Notes under the pieces: model-generated
Databases searched by the model: none
What the model was told of the DNA's origin: nothing
Seen by the model: only the letters and a program-made list of their open reading frames with translations
In this document: piece after piece, positions 24,797 through 34,269 of the stretch
Layout: each line of letters begins with the position of its first letter
How positions within the stretch are numbered: position 1 is the stretch's first letter
Position numbers and translations under genes: made by a program
DNA from: Cellulophaga sp. HaHaR_3_176
GTDB taxonomy: Bacteria > Bacteroidota > Bacteroidia > Flavobacteriales > Flavobacteriaceae
Direction: 5' to 3'
Assembly (NCBI RefSeq): GCF_019021925.1
Contig: NZ_CP058990.1
Span: forward strand, 310,001 to 374,000
DNA length: 64,000 bases

Positions 24797-25972
24797 ATGG
24801 ATAAAAATAAAATTTTACTTATAGCCTTTGTTTCATTTTTAATTATGAACGCTATTACCTATAATTTGAATATTTTCATTTTAGGGAAATATGGGAAATT
24901 ATTAGTGGCGATTTTAGGCATATTAATGATTCATACTTCTAAAGTAAAATTAAAAGCATTTTTCACCTATAATCGATGGGTTGTTTTCTTTTGGTTAGCA
25001 TGTGTTTTATTCACTTTGGTTAATTATTATCAAAATGGATTTAGTATGAATTTATTTCAGAATAACATATTATTTATCGTATTCCTATATTTTTATTTTT
25101 TACTATCAAGTTCTTTTTTTGAGAGCTATAAATTTCCCAATTTTTATTTTTTAAAATATCTATCATATGCTTTAAATAGTAATTTAATAATTTGGACAGT
25201 TGTCGCGCTTATACTGCCTTTTAAAATTTGGCACACATTAGAAGATAGGACGGGGCTAGGGTTATTTTATGAAAATTATTTACAGTTAGGAATATTTGCA
25301 TGTGTAGGAGCTATTGCTAATTTTTCAGTATATAAGTTCATAATTAAAAAACAGGGAAAAGTTTATTTTGCATTTTTTTTAGTATATGCTGTTTTAGTTT
25401 TTTTATCAAATTCAAGAAACGTTCAATTAATATTAACAGTTTTTGTGTTACTCAATTATGTTCCAAAAATTAAAGAATTACTTATAAAAAATGTCTATTT
25501 GATATCTGGATTAATTGTAGTTCTTAGTTTAATGTATTTTACAACCGAGTTGTTACTTACGGAAGATTTTACTCAGTTCACCACAGGTAGAAGTGCTATT
25601 TGGTATTACATTTTTGATTACTTCTCAAAGAATTCAATTTTTATAGGCAAAGGGATTTTTGGATTAAATGAAACTATTTTAGCAACTAATATTGATTCAA
25701 ACTATTATTTTCAAAGGTTAGAGTTTTTATATTTCCATTCATCTTATATAGAAGTTTTATGTGCAAGTGGCTTAATAGGTTTTATTTTATTTGGCTTTGC
25801 AATAACAGTTGCTTTAAAAAAGAAAAAGAACTTTTACTATTCGATAATATTAATAAGCATTCTTTTAGGAGCGTTATTTGAAAGCTTTCTAGTTCAACCT
25901 ACAATATTATTATCATTTCTATTTTGGTATTTTATGGTTTCAAAAGATAATTATAAAAACATAATTGCTTAA
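24797..25972 (+). CDS. Wzy-like O-antigen polymerase/ligase
   Basis: The 391-aa protein has about ten membrane helices and a long exposed loop in its second half (TEDFTQFTTGRSAIWYYI, where the TGR stretch is typical of the O-antigen ligase/polymerase family), then HSSYIEVLCASGLIGFILF, also typical. It probably joins repeat units in the periplasm. Distinguishing Wzy from WaaL is not possible by eye; its position beside the flippase favours Wzy. Confidence 0.8.
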   Translation: MDKNKILLIAFVSFLIMNAITYNLNIFILGKYGKLLVAILGILMIHTSKVKLKAFFTYNRWVVFFWLACVLFTLVNYYQNGFSMNLFQNNILFIVFLYFYFLLSSSFFESYKFPNFYFLKYLSYALNSNLIIWTVVALILPFKIWHTLEDRTGLGLFYENYLQLGIFACVGAIANFSVYKFIIKKQGKVYFAFFLVYAVLVFLSNSRNVQLILTVFVLLNYVPKIKELLIKNVYLISGLIVVLSLMYFTTELLLTEDFTQFTTGRSAIWYYIFDYFSKNSIFIGKGIFGLNETILATNIDSNYYFQRLEFLYFHSSYIEVLCASGLIGFILFGFAITVALKKKKNFYYSIILISILLGALFESFLVQPTILLSFLFWYFMVSKDNYKNIIA

Positions 25973-25978
25973 AAAAAT

Positions 25979-26890
25979 ATGAAGATGGAATTAAAAGAGA
26001 ATGCCCCAATTGTCTTGTTTACATATAATCGTATAGATGAAATAAAAAAAACGATTCATGCTTTAAAAGCCAATTATTTAGCTTTAGAAAGTGAGCTTTA
26101 TATTTTTTCTGATGGACCTAAAAGTGATAAAGATGAAGCGAAAGTTTTTGAAGTTAGAAATTTCATAGCAACAGTAGATGGTTTCAAAAAAGTAAAGGTT
26201 ATTGAGTCTCAGAAAAATAAGGGTTTGGCTAATTCGATAATAGAAGGAGTTACGTCAATTATTAACCAACATGAAAAGGTTATTGTTTTAGAAGATGATT
26301 TAGTGACATCTAAAAACTTTTTAAACTATATGAATCAAGCACTTGAGTTTTATAACAATGCAGATGATGTTATTTCAATATCAGGTTTTACATTAAAATT
26401 AAAGGGGTTAGAAAATCATAATAAAGATTATTATTATGGTGTGAGAGCTTCATCTTGGGGTTGGGGTTGTTGGAGAAATAAATGGAATAGTGTTGATTGG
26501 GAATTAAAAGATTATAAAAATTTTATTTCAAATAAAGAAGAAATAAAGCAATTCAATGAAGGAGGTTCTGATATGGCTGGCATGTTAAATAATCAGGTGA
26601 ATGGAGTTATAGATTCTTGGGCAATCAGATTTTGTTTTCACCAATTTAAAAATAATATGAAAACAGTTTTTCCAACGGTATCAAAATTAATAAGCATTGG
26701 TTTTAGTGAAAATGCAACGCATACTTCAGGTACTAAAAGGTTTAATACAGATTTAGATAATGGAGAAAAGCAAGTGTTTCAATTTAACAAGAATGTAATT
26801 GTAGATGATATTTTAAAAAAACAATTTAAATCTAAATTCTCTATAAAGGCAAGAGCTTTAGATAAGTTAAAAAAAATAATAGGAATATAA
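25979..26890 (+). CDS. Glycosyltransferase (GT-A fold, GT2/sugar-transferase-like)
   Basis: The 303-aa cytoplasmic enzyme begins APIVLFTYNRIDEIKKTI, a GT-A opening, with a DGPKSDKDEA stretch, the DxD-like metal site VLEDDLV near residue 108, and aromatic-rich WGWGCWRNKW in the acceptor half. The pattern resembles GNT-I-like and GT2 sequences. It likely adds one sugar of the repeat unit; donor and linkage are unknown. It sits between the polymerase and the MBOAT gene with gaps of about 10 nt. Confidence 0.8.
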   Translation: MKMELKENAPIVLFTYNRIDEIKKTIHALKANYLALESELYIFSDGPKSDKDEAKVFEVRNFIATVDGFKKVKVIESQKNKGLANSIIEGVTSIINQHEKVIVLEDDLVTSKNFLNYMNQALEFYNNADDVISISGFTLKLKGLENHNKDYYYGVRASSWGWGCWRNKWNSVDWELKDYKNFISNKEEIKQFNEGGSDMAGMLNNQVNGVIDSWAIRFCFHQFKNNMKTVFPTVSKLISIGFSENATHTSGTKRFNTDLDNGEKQVFQFNKNVIVDDILKKQFKSKFSIKARALDKLKKIIGI

Positions 26891-26900
26891 AACTTAGTAT

Positions 26901-28334
26901 ATGCTTTTTAATTCTTGGGAATTTATTATTCTATTGTTAATAACAACTGTGCTGTATTATAATTTAAAATATAAGCATGGTATTTTGTTGTTGTTTATAA
27001 GCTCATACTGTTTTTATAGTTTTTGGAGGTGGGATTTTGCCGTAATGATGCTAGCTGTGAGTTTAATAAATTTTTTCGCAGGTATTAAAATATCTAAAAC
27101 AAAGCAGAAAGTAAAGAAAAAAGCATGGTTAGTTTTTGCAGTATTATTATCAATACTACCATTGGTATACTTTAAGTATATGAATTTTTTAATAGAAAAC
27201 GTAAATGCGATAGCGCAGTTATCTAATTCAAATTTAAACTTTCCGCTCTTAGATTTAATACTTCCTGTAGGAATCTCTTTTTTTACATTTCAAGCATTAA
27301 GTTACACTTTAGATGTTTATTATAAGAAAACAGAAGTTGAAACCAATGTACTACGTTTTAGTACTTTTGTGGCCTTTTTTCCTCAATTAGTAGCTGGGCC
27401 GATTGAAAGATCTTCTAATTTATTAAATCAATTAAAAATAAAACATCAGTTTAAACAAGAGCTTGTAGTAGAGGGAGTTAAGTTATTTGTCTGGGGTCTT
27501 TTCAAAAAAGTTGTAATTGCTGATAGGTTGGCTATTTATGTTAATAATGTATATGAGTCTCCTGATATGTATTCCGGTTTAACGTTGGTAGTTGCAACAA
27601 TATTTTTTGCATTTCAAATTTATTGCGATTTTAGTGGGTATTCTGATATGGCTATTGGTACAGCTCGTATTTTAGGCTTTAAGCTTATGCAAAATTTTAA
27701 TTTGCCATATTTATCATCATCCATATCTGATTTTTGGAAAAGATGGCACATATCACTTTCGTCATGGTTCGGAGATTATGTTTATAAACCATTAGGTGGT
27801 AGTAGAGTAGTATATCTTAAATGGATTCGTAATATTCTTGTAGTGTTCTTAATTAGTGGGGTTTGGCATGGTGCTAATTGGACATTTATTATTTGGGGAG
27901 CATTGCATGCTTTATTTTATTTTATTGAAAATTGGGGTGATTTGTTACTTAATAAATTAAAACTAGATGCTGTTAAGGGTTCAGTATTATATAAAGGATA
28001 TAAAAAAGTATCAGTATTTATATTTGTTTGTTTTGCTTGGATATTTTTTAGAGCCAATTCATTAAACGATGCCTTTTTAATAATTAAAAAATTATTTATA
28101 AAATCAGATTTACAATTTTATTTAGGTTCTTCTAATGTTACATTTTTATTGTCATTATTGTTGATCTTGTTATTAATAATTGTTCAAATTTTTCAATATA
28201 AGGGTAAAGCATCATTGTACTTTTCTAAGTCAAAGGCAAATGATTATGTAATTGGTGTATGGTATTTATTTTTATTGCTAGGTATATCTACTCTAGGGCT
28301 TTCTTCTAATTCATTTATTTATTTTCAATTTTAA
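26901..28334 (+). CDS. MBOAT-family O-acyltransferase (AlgI-like)
   Basis: The 477-aa membrane protein matches the MBOAT family of alginate acetylase AlgI and PatA: LPVGISFFTFQALSY, VAGPIERSSNLL, FCDFSGYSDMAIG-type stretch, SISDFWKRWHISLS, and the catalytic-His region VWHGANWTFIIWG near residue 320. It moves an acyl group, usually acetyl, across the inner membrane for transfer to glycan. The next gene is an SGNH-like partner, as in AlgI/AlgJ and PatA/PatB pairs. Confidence 0.93.
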   Translation: MLFNSWEFIILLLITTVLYYNLKYKHGILLLFISSYCFYSFWRWDFAVMMLAVSLINFFAGIKISKTKQKVKKKAWLVFAVLLSILPLVYFKYMNFLIENVNAIAQLSNSNLNFPLLDLILPVGISFFTFQALSYTLDVYYKKTEVETNVLRFSTFVAFFPQLVAGPIERSSNLLNQLKIKHQFKQELVVEGVKLFVWGLFKKVVIADRLAIYVNNVYESPDMYSGLTLVVATIFFAFQIYCDFSGYSDMAIGTARILGFKLMQNFNLPYLSSSISDFWKRWHISLSSWFGDYVYKPLGGSRVVYLKWIRNILVVFLISGVWHGANWTFIIWGALHALFYFIENWGDLLLNKLKLDAVKGSVLYKGYKKVSVFIFVCFAWIFFRANSLNDAFLIIKKLFIKSDLQFYLGSSNVTFLLSLLLILLLIIVQIFQYKGKASLYFSKSKANDYVIGVWYLFLLLGISTLGLSSNSFIYFQF

Positions 28335-28341
28335 GTATACT

Positions 28342-29247
28342 ATGAAAAAAAATAATATTAATAAAAAATTGATCCTATTTATTTTCGTTTTTTTTATCCT
28401 AGATTTCGGGATATCTAAATTTTTATTGATTGGATTAAATAAATATTATGGCTTAGGTGATAACTCTGAAATAGCATTTGTTGGTCATTCACATTTAATG
28501 CTTGGAGTAGATAAGCAAATGATCGAACAAGAATTAGATGTAACAATTTCTAAATATACAAGAGAAGGTGTAAACGTAGAAGATAGGCAGGTAATGGTAA
28601 AGCAATTACTAGCTGAAAATAAAAATTTAAAAACTGTTATATATGGTGTAGACGCTTGGACTTTTTCGAGTGAAGGGTTAAGCAGTAATTCATATAAACT
28701 ATTTTATCCTTTTATGAATGACCCCGTAATAAACGATTTTGTTTATGAGAGTACGAATAAAAGCGATTATTGGACAAAAAAAATTATTAAAACTACACGA
28801 TACAATGAGCTTTTACTTAGTGGAGCTCTTAGAGGATATTTGGGGAAATGGGATAATTTAAAATTTGGGAAGGTTGATACATTATCGTTAAAAGAAAAAA
28901 TTAAATCAGGAGATTTTAGAGAAATCAAAAACACATCGTCTAATATTAAATTTTTTAATGAAACACTAGAGTTGCTTTCTGAGAATAATATAAAGGTAAT
29001 TTTAATGTATGTACCAACAATAGACATTTTAAGAGATAATCAAGAAGTAAAATATAAAGAAACTATTGCTCTTTTTGATGCTATTTCAAAAAAGTCTCAT
29101 AACATTAATTTTGTGAATTTTCAAGAGCCTTGGTCTCATAATTATGATCTTTTTTACGACCCTATCCATATGAACCCTGAAGGGCAAAAAGTTGTCACTA
29201 AAGAGCTAATAAAGTATTTAAAAAGCAGTGGTTTGCTTAAAAAATAA
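28342..29247 (+). CDS. SGNH-like membrane-anchored acyltransferase partner
   Basis: The 301-aa protein has one N-terminal membrane helix (residues about 10-30), then FVGHSHLMLG near residue 47, resembling SGNH block I with its Ser, and a C-terminal FYDPIHMNPEG near residue 273 with the Asp-His of block V. This layout matches periplasmic AlgJ/PatB-type partners that place the acyl group on the glycan. The gene starts 8 nt after the MBOAT gene. The family assignment is by motif and context. Confidence 0.7.
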   Translation: MKKNNINKKLILFIFVFFILDFGISKFLLIGLNKYYGLGDNSEIAFVGHSHLMLGVDKQMIEQELDVTISKYTREGVNVEDRQVMVKQLLAENKNLKTVIYGVDAWTFSSEGLSSNSYKLFYPFMNDPVINDFVYESTNKSDYWTKKIIKTTRYNELLLSGALRGYLGKWDNLKFGKVDTLSLKEKIKSGDFREIKNTSSNIKFFNETLELLSENNIKVILMYVPTIDILRDNQEVKYKETIALFDAISKKSHNINFVNFQEPWSHNYDLFYDPIHMNPEGQKVVTKELIKYLKSSGLLKK

Positions 29248-29303
29248 ATTCAATTCATCTTAAAATAGAAATCATCAAAAATTCAAAAAAAATACTTTTT
29301 ATT

Positions 29304-30380
29304 ATGCACTACCCTCCACCTATGCATGGGGCTGCCATGGTGGGTCAATATATTATGGATAGTGGTTTAATTAATGAAAATTTTGAAAATAAGTTTATAA
29401 ACTTAAGTACTTCAACAACTATAGAAAGTATAGGTAAAGGTGGTATGGGTAAGTTATTTAGGTACATTAGTATTCTTTGGAGAAGTACAATTGCTTTACT
29501 TTTTTTTAGACCAAATCTAGTTTATATAACCTTAACTTCAGGTGGATCTGGGTTTTATAAAGATGCAATTATTGCATTAATTGCTAAAATGTGTAATAAA
29601 AAAATATGCTATCATTTTCATAATAAAAGAAGTACAAATGAAAAAAGAGGATTTGTAAGTCATAACTTAAATAAAATTGTATTTAAAAATGCATCTGTAA
29701 TTTTATTATCAAAATATCTATATCCTGATTTTGAAGAATATGTAGATATAGAGAATGTATATTATTGCCCAAATGGGGTGCCTAAAATTGAACGTGATTT
29801 TTCTGTTGAAGAAGCATTTAGTAAAAAAGAAGTGCCTAAAATTCTTTTTCTTTCTAACTTATTAGTAACTAAAGGTGTATTTGTTTTGTTAGAGGCTTTA
29901 GCAATTCTTAAAAATAAAAAAGTAGATTTCAATTGCACATTTGTTGGAGCTGAGGGAGATATAAAAACAGATGATTTTTACAAGGAGTTAAAAAAATTAA
30001 ATCTTAATACTTCTGTCAATTATGTAGGTAAAAAATACGGAGCAGAAAAAGAACTAATTTTTAGTCAAAATAATATTTTCGTTTTCCCTTCTTTTAATGA
30101 AACATTTGGGTTGGTTAATTTAGAAGCTATGCAGTTTTCTCTTCCCGTGATTTCAACTTTTGAAGGAGGAATTCCTGATGTAGTAGAGGATGGAGTTACA
30201 GGCTATTTAGTTCCACCAAAAAATACAGAGAAATTAGCAGATAAAATTGAAGAATTAATAAAAAATCCAGGCTTAGCCTTAAAAATGGGAAGTAAAGGAA
30301 AAGAAAGATATCAAGAAAATTTCACTTTAAAAATATGGGAAAAAAAACTATTAGGTATTCTTAAAAAAATCACGGAATGA
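29304..30380 (+). CDS. Glycosyltransferase, GT4 family (GT-B fold)
   Basis: The protein has the GT1/GT4 layout: an N-terminal acceptor half beginning HYPPPMHGAAMVG and a C-terminal nucleotide-sugar half with NGVP, FLSNLLVTKGV, FPSFNETFGLVNLEAM (the EX7E region) and STFEGGIPDVV. Translation from ATG 29304 lacks the first beta strand; the frame is open upstream and reads KKILFI just before it, so the real start is probably a non-ATG codon near 29265-29292. It overlaps the next gene by four bases. The sugar is unknown. Confidence 0.88.
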   Translation: MHYPPPMHGAAMVGQYIMDSGLINENFENKFINLSTSTTIESIGKGGMGKLFRYISILWRSTIALLFFRPNLVYITLTSGGSGFYKDAIIALIAKMCNKKICYHFHNKRSTNEKRGFVSHNLNKIVFKNASVILLSKYLYPDFEEYVDIENVYYCPNGVPKIERDFSVEEAFSKKEVPKILFLSNLLVTKGVFVLLEALAILKNKKVDFNCTFVGAEGDIKTDDFYKELKKLNLNTSVNYVGKKYGAEKELIFSQNNIFVFPSFNETFGLVNLEAMQFSLPVISTFEGGIPDVVEDGVTGYLVPPKNTEKLADKIEELIKNPGLALKMGSKGKERYQENFTLKIWEKKLLGILKKITE

Positions 30381-31096
30381 AAACTTTAAATTACACAATT
30401 TCAACGGATTACCCTAAATTGCCAATAATTAGTAAAACAATTATCAATACAATAAACCCTCATAGTTACTGTGTATCTAAAAAAGATGATTCATTTGCAA
30501 AAGCACTTCAATCATCTGATTTTTTATTACCTGATGGTATTGGGATTGTTTGGGCGTCTAAATTTTTAAATAAAAAGCAAATAATTAAAATAGCTGGTTT
30601 TGATATTTTTCTATTTCTAATGAAAGATTTAAACGAAACAAGTGGTTCTTGTTTCTTTTTAGGAGCATCGCAAAAAACATTAAACTTAATTAAACAAAAA
30701 GCAGCAAAAGAATATCCTAACGTAAAAGTTAATTGTTTTTCGCCGCCCTACAAAGCAAAGTTCACAGAAGAGGATAGTACTGAAATGTGTAATAAAGTTA
30801 ATGAGTTTAAACCAGATGTTTTGTTTGTTGGAATGACAGCTCCAAAACAAGAAAAATGGGTTTATGATTTTCAAAGTCAATTAGATTCGAAAGTTATTTG
30901 CTCAATAGGTGCTGTGTTTGATTTTTATGCAGGAGTTGTTGAAAGGCCTAGTCAATTTTGGATTAAATTAGGTTTAGAATGGTTACCACGTTTTTTAAAA
31001 GAACCTAAACGTTTGGCAGAAAGAAATTTAATATCAACACCTAAATTCATCCTTGAAGTATTTAGTTTTAAATTAAGAGGAAAAGGTTTTTTATAA
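30377..31096 (+). CDS. WecG/TagA/CpsF-family glycosyltransferase (GT26)
   Basis: The 239-aa protein matches the WecG/TagA family: LLPDGIGIVWAS near residue 50, FFLGAS, VLFVGMTAPKQEKWV near 150, SIGAVFDFYAG, and a C-terminal GLEWLPRFLKEPKRLAER. Members add the second sugar (such as ManNAcA or ManNAc) to an undecaprenyl-linked sugar, which fits a locus begun by a WecA-like enzyme. Its ATG overlaps the preceding stop (ATGA). Confidence 0.93.
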   Translation: MKTLNYTISTDYPKLPIISKTIINTINPHSYCVSKKDDSFAKALQSSDFLLPDGIGIVWASKFLNKKQIIKIAGFDIFLFLMKDLNETSGSCFFLGASQKTLNLIKQKAAKEYPNVKVNCFSPPYKAKFTEEDSTEMCNKVNEFKPDVLFVGMTAPKQEKWVYDFQSQLDSKVICSIGAVFDFYAGVVERPSQFWIKLGLEWLPRFLKEPKRLAERNLISTPKFILEVFSFKLRGKGFL

Positions 31097-31136
31097 AAAA
31101 AACAATAAATAAGTTATTAAAACACTTAAATAAATA

Positions 31137-33458
31137 ATGAAAGAGTCACATTACATTATAGATAAAGATCAAAACAACGAATCTATAGATATAAAAGAAA
31201 TAATTTTAAATTACATTAAATTTTGGCCATGGTTCTTGGGGTCAATATTTATTGCATTATTCTTTGGTTATTTATATACACGTTATGCACCAGTAATTTA
31301 CAGTACTGTAGCTAAAATTAAAATTATAGACGATGCTAAAGAGTTTAATGTAGCATCAAACCCATTGGAGTTGCTTAATAATGGGTCTGATATTAATATG
31401 GATAATGAGATAGAAATTTTAAAATCTTATAAATTATTAAGCCAAGTTGTTGATGAACTTGATTTAGATGTTTCTTATCAAGAAGTAGGAACTATAAAAA
31501 CGCGACAAGCTTGGAATGCTCCTTTTTTTATCACTAAATTATTTGATAACGATAGCTTAAAAAAATCAAAATCTTTTGAAGTTGAAGTTCGAAATAATAA
31601 TTTAATAATTATTAATGAGGGTTCAGAAGATGTAATGATAAGCAAGAACAAGAAAATTAGTATAGACTCGGTACCATTATTAGTGAATTTCAAAGAGAAT
31701 ATAAACTTTAAAGAATTTGATGGAATGTCGTTTAGAGTAACTCTTTCACCTAAAAAAGAGGCTACATTAGAACTTTCTGAAAAATTGCAAATAGCGCCAG
31801 TTAACAAAAAAAGTGAAATATTAAAATTGACACTCGATGGGGAAAGTATAGAGAAATCCGAAGTCATTTTAAATACTGTAATTCAAAAATTTAATGATGA
31901 TGGAGTTCAAGATAGACAACTAGTTTCTAAAAGAACGCTAGATTTTATAGATGAAAGGTTAATATATTTATCGACTGAGCTGGACTCAATAGAGGTGGGA
32001 AAAAAAGATTTTAAGACTCTGAATAATCTTTCTTATATAGAAGCAGATGCAGGTGCTACTTTGCAAAAAAGAGCAGCTTCACAAAATGAAGCTGAAACCT
32101 TGCAAACACAAGTTGCATTAACAAAGCTTATTAAAAATAATTTAGAAGAAGAAGATTCTTTCAATACACTACCAAGTAATTTAGGTTTAGAAAATAGTAG
32201 TGTTAATAATTTGACAGATCAATATAATGATATGATCTTTCAAAGAGAAAAATTATTAATTAGTGTAGGAGAAAATCATCCAACGCTTAAAGTTTTAAAT
32301 GATCAAATTAAGAATGTAAAGAAAAGTATTGTTCGATCTGTAGCAAATTACCAGAGCCAATTAAGATTGTCTTTAGGGCAAGTAAACCAAGAAAGAAGTA
32401 TTGCCGGTAGTGTTTTTTCTTCATTGCCAGAAAAAGAAAAAATGTTAAGGTCTATTGAAAGACAGCAGAGTATTAAAGAAAATTTATTTTTACTCTTATT
32501 GCAGAAAAGAGAAGAAGCTGCAATAAATTTTGCAGTAACGGCTCCATCAGTAAAAGTTGTAGACTATGGTTTAACAAGTAATACACCTTTGTTTCCTAAA
32601 AAGATGAATGTGTATTTAATAGCTTTGTTTTTAGGAGTATTACTTCCTTTAGCAACCTTATTTGTACTTCATTATTTAGATACAAAAATCCATAGCAGAT
32701 TAGATGTCGAAAAATTAAACCCTGAAATTCCTGTTGCAGCAGAAATTCCTTTTTTAGACAAAGAAAAAGTTTTTCAGGAAAATAGTGAGAGATCTGTTTT
32801 AACAGAATCATTTAGAATATTAAGTGCAAGTACTAATTATTTATTACCTGTTAAAAAAGATGAAGGGCAAGTTATTTTAGTTACTTCAGCAGTTAAGGGC
32901 GAAGGGAAATCTTTGACAGCTTTTAATCTTTCTTTAGCTTATGCTAGTATTAAAAAGAAGGTGTTATTGGTTGGTGCAGATTTAAGAAACCCCCAATTAC
33001 ATACTTTTTTTGATACAAACAAAAATGTAACAGGACTAGTAGATTATTTATACGATTCAGAAACTCCTTTAGATAAGTGTATCAATAATGGTTACAACAA
33101 TAACCAATATCATCATATATGTTTTAGTGGGTCAATACCTCCAAATGCACCTGAGTTACTATCAGGTGAATCTTTTGAGAAATTTTTAAATGAAGTGAAA
33201 AAATCATATGATTTTATAATTATAGATTCGGCTCCAGTATTATTAGTTGCAGATACTTTACTTATTTCAAAGTACGCAGACCTTACTTTATTTCTTGCAA
33301 GAGCTGGTTTTACGGATAAAAAACTACTTTCTATGTCAAAAGAGTTGAATAGAACGAATAAGATTAATAATATGGCTTATGTCGTAAATGAAGTAGGTAA
33401 TGGTAAAACTTCTGATTATAATTATGGTTACGGCTATGGTTATAATTCAGAAGAGTAA
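31137..33458 (+). CDS. Polysaccharide co-polymerase with BY-kinase (Wzc-like)
   Basis: The 773-aa protein has an N-terminal Wzz domain with a membrane helix near residues 32-50, a long periplasmic coiled-coil region (about 230-460), a second helix near 495-515, and a cytoplasmic bacterial tyrosine kinase: Walker A SAVKGEGKSL near 585, Walker A' VGADLRNP near 612, Walker B FIIIDSAPVL near 692. The tail YNYGYGYGYNSEE is the Tyr cluster for autophosphorylation. It sets chain length and controls export. No Wza or Wzb gene is in the window. Confidence 0.95.
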   Translation: MKESHYIIDKDQNNESIDIKEIILNYIKFWPWFLGSIFIALFFGYLYTRYAPVIYSTVAKIKIIDDAKEFNVASNPLELLNNGSDINMDNEIEILKSYKLLSQVVDELDLDVSYQEVGTIKTRQAWNAPFFITKLFDNDSLKKSKSFEVEVRNNNLIIINEGSEDVMISKNKKISIDSVPLLVNFKENINFKEFDGMSFRVTLSPKKEATLELSEKLQIAPVNKKSEILKLTLDGESIEKSEVILNTVIQKFNDDGVQDRQLVSKRTLDFIDERLIYLSTELDSIEVGKKDFKTLNNLSYIEADAGATLQKRAASQNEAETLQTQVALTKLIKNNLEEEDSFNTLPSNLGLENSSVNNLTDQYNDMIFQREKLLISVGENHPTLKVLNDQIKNVKKSIVRSVANYQSQLRLSLGQVNQERSIAGSVFSSLPEKEKMLRSIERQQSIKENLFLLLLQKREEAAINFAVTAPSVKVVDYGLTSNTPLFPKKMNVYLIALFLGVLLPLATLFVLHYLDTKIHSRLDVEKLNPEIPVAAEIPFLDKEKVFQENSERSVLTESFRILSASTNYLLPVKKDEGQVILVTSAVKGEGKSLTAFNLSLAYASIKKKVLLVGADLRNPQLHTFFDTNKNVTGLVDYLYDSETPLDKCINNGYNNNQYHHICFSGSIPPNAPELLSGESFEKFLNEVKKSYDFIIIDSAPVLLVADTLLISKYADLTLFLARAGFTDKKLLSMSKELNRTNKINNMAYVVNEVGNGKTSDYNYGYGYGYNSEE

Positions 33459-33459
33459 A

Positions 33460-33503
33460 CTTAATAATCCCTCTATTTTAATTAAAATAGAGGGATTATT
33501 AAG
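33460..33503. terminator. 44-nt perfect palindrome ending the polysaccharide locus
   Basis: Positions 33460-33481 (CTTAATAATCCCTCTATTTT, then AA) are exactly complementary to 33482-33503. As RNA it forms a long stem with a tight loop, followed by TTTAATTAAAAAG. It starts one base after the wzc-like stop, so it is the operon terminator. Confidence 0.85.
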
Positions 33504-33709
33504 TTTAATTAAAAAGTGTAATTGATTATGAAGTGTGCATTGTTTTTTGAAAAATAATCAATAAACAGCATTGTAATTCAGATTAAAATAGAGATAGTTG
33601 GTAAGTTTTCTTTAAAAAATTATAAATAAATAATAATCACGCTTTTTAACGAATATTAACAGCTATGATTTGGTAGTTGAAATGAGTATGGTATAATTTA
33701 GCCGCTTCT

Positions 33710-34120
33710 ATGAAAAAGATTGTAGGTCAATTTTTATTCTTTTTTTGTATTCTTCTGCTAAATGGATGTAATAGCAGCTACCTAAATATTGGAGCTAATT
33801 TATCATCTGAGAATGACAAATCATTTAATAGCATCAGCGAAAGTCATCACTATACGGGTGATAATTATATAATTGATTCTCAAATTGATTCTAATAAACT
33901 TCTTTTTGCCGAAATTACAGATATAGAAGAAGAGAATGAAAAAACTTCTCTTACTTCTAGGGAAAAAGCATCATTTAGTAATTTTTTGACAATTGGCACT
34001 AGTGATGAGTTACTAGAGCATTTATTTTTTAAACTTCACAAAAACATATTAGCATTTAAAGCTAATAATTTCACACCTTCATTAAGGCGTTATTTAGTAT
34101 TTCAGAATTATAGAATTTGA
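33710..34120 (+). CDS. Hypothetical lipoprotein, 136 aa
   Basis: A signal peptide with lipobox LLNGC (Cys20) leads a 116-residue mature part of low complexity, with Ser/Asn/Glu-rich stretches and a C-terminal LRRYLVFQNYRI. I do not recognise it. It stands alone between the polysaccharide locus and the RND operon, with about 200 nt on the upstream side and 150 nt downstream, and probably has its own promoter. Conservation would need checking before treating it as a firm gene. Confidence 0.55.
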   Translation: MKKIVGQFLFFFCILLLNGCNSSYLNIGANLSSENDKSFNSISESHHYTGDNYIIDSQIDSNKLLFAEITDIEEENEKTSLTSREKASFSNFLTIGTSDELLEHLFFKLHKNILAFKANNFTPSLRRYLVFQNYRI

Positions 34121-34269
34121 TTTTTTCATGTAAATAAGCATGTCTTGTTGCCTTATTTATACTCCTCATTTTTTAAGTATTGTTATAGCAATAAGCTTAG
34201 CTTAAATGCATAGCCTATACTTATAATCACACAATTCTATAAAATCTATAATATTTAATATCTATAACA

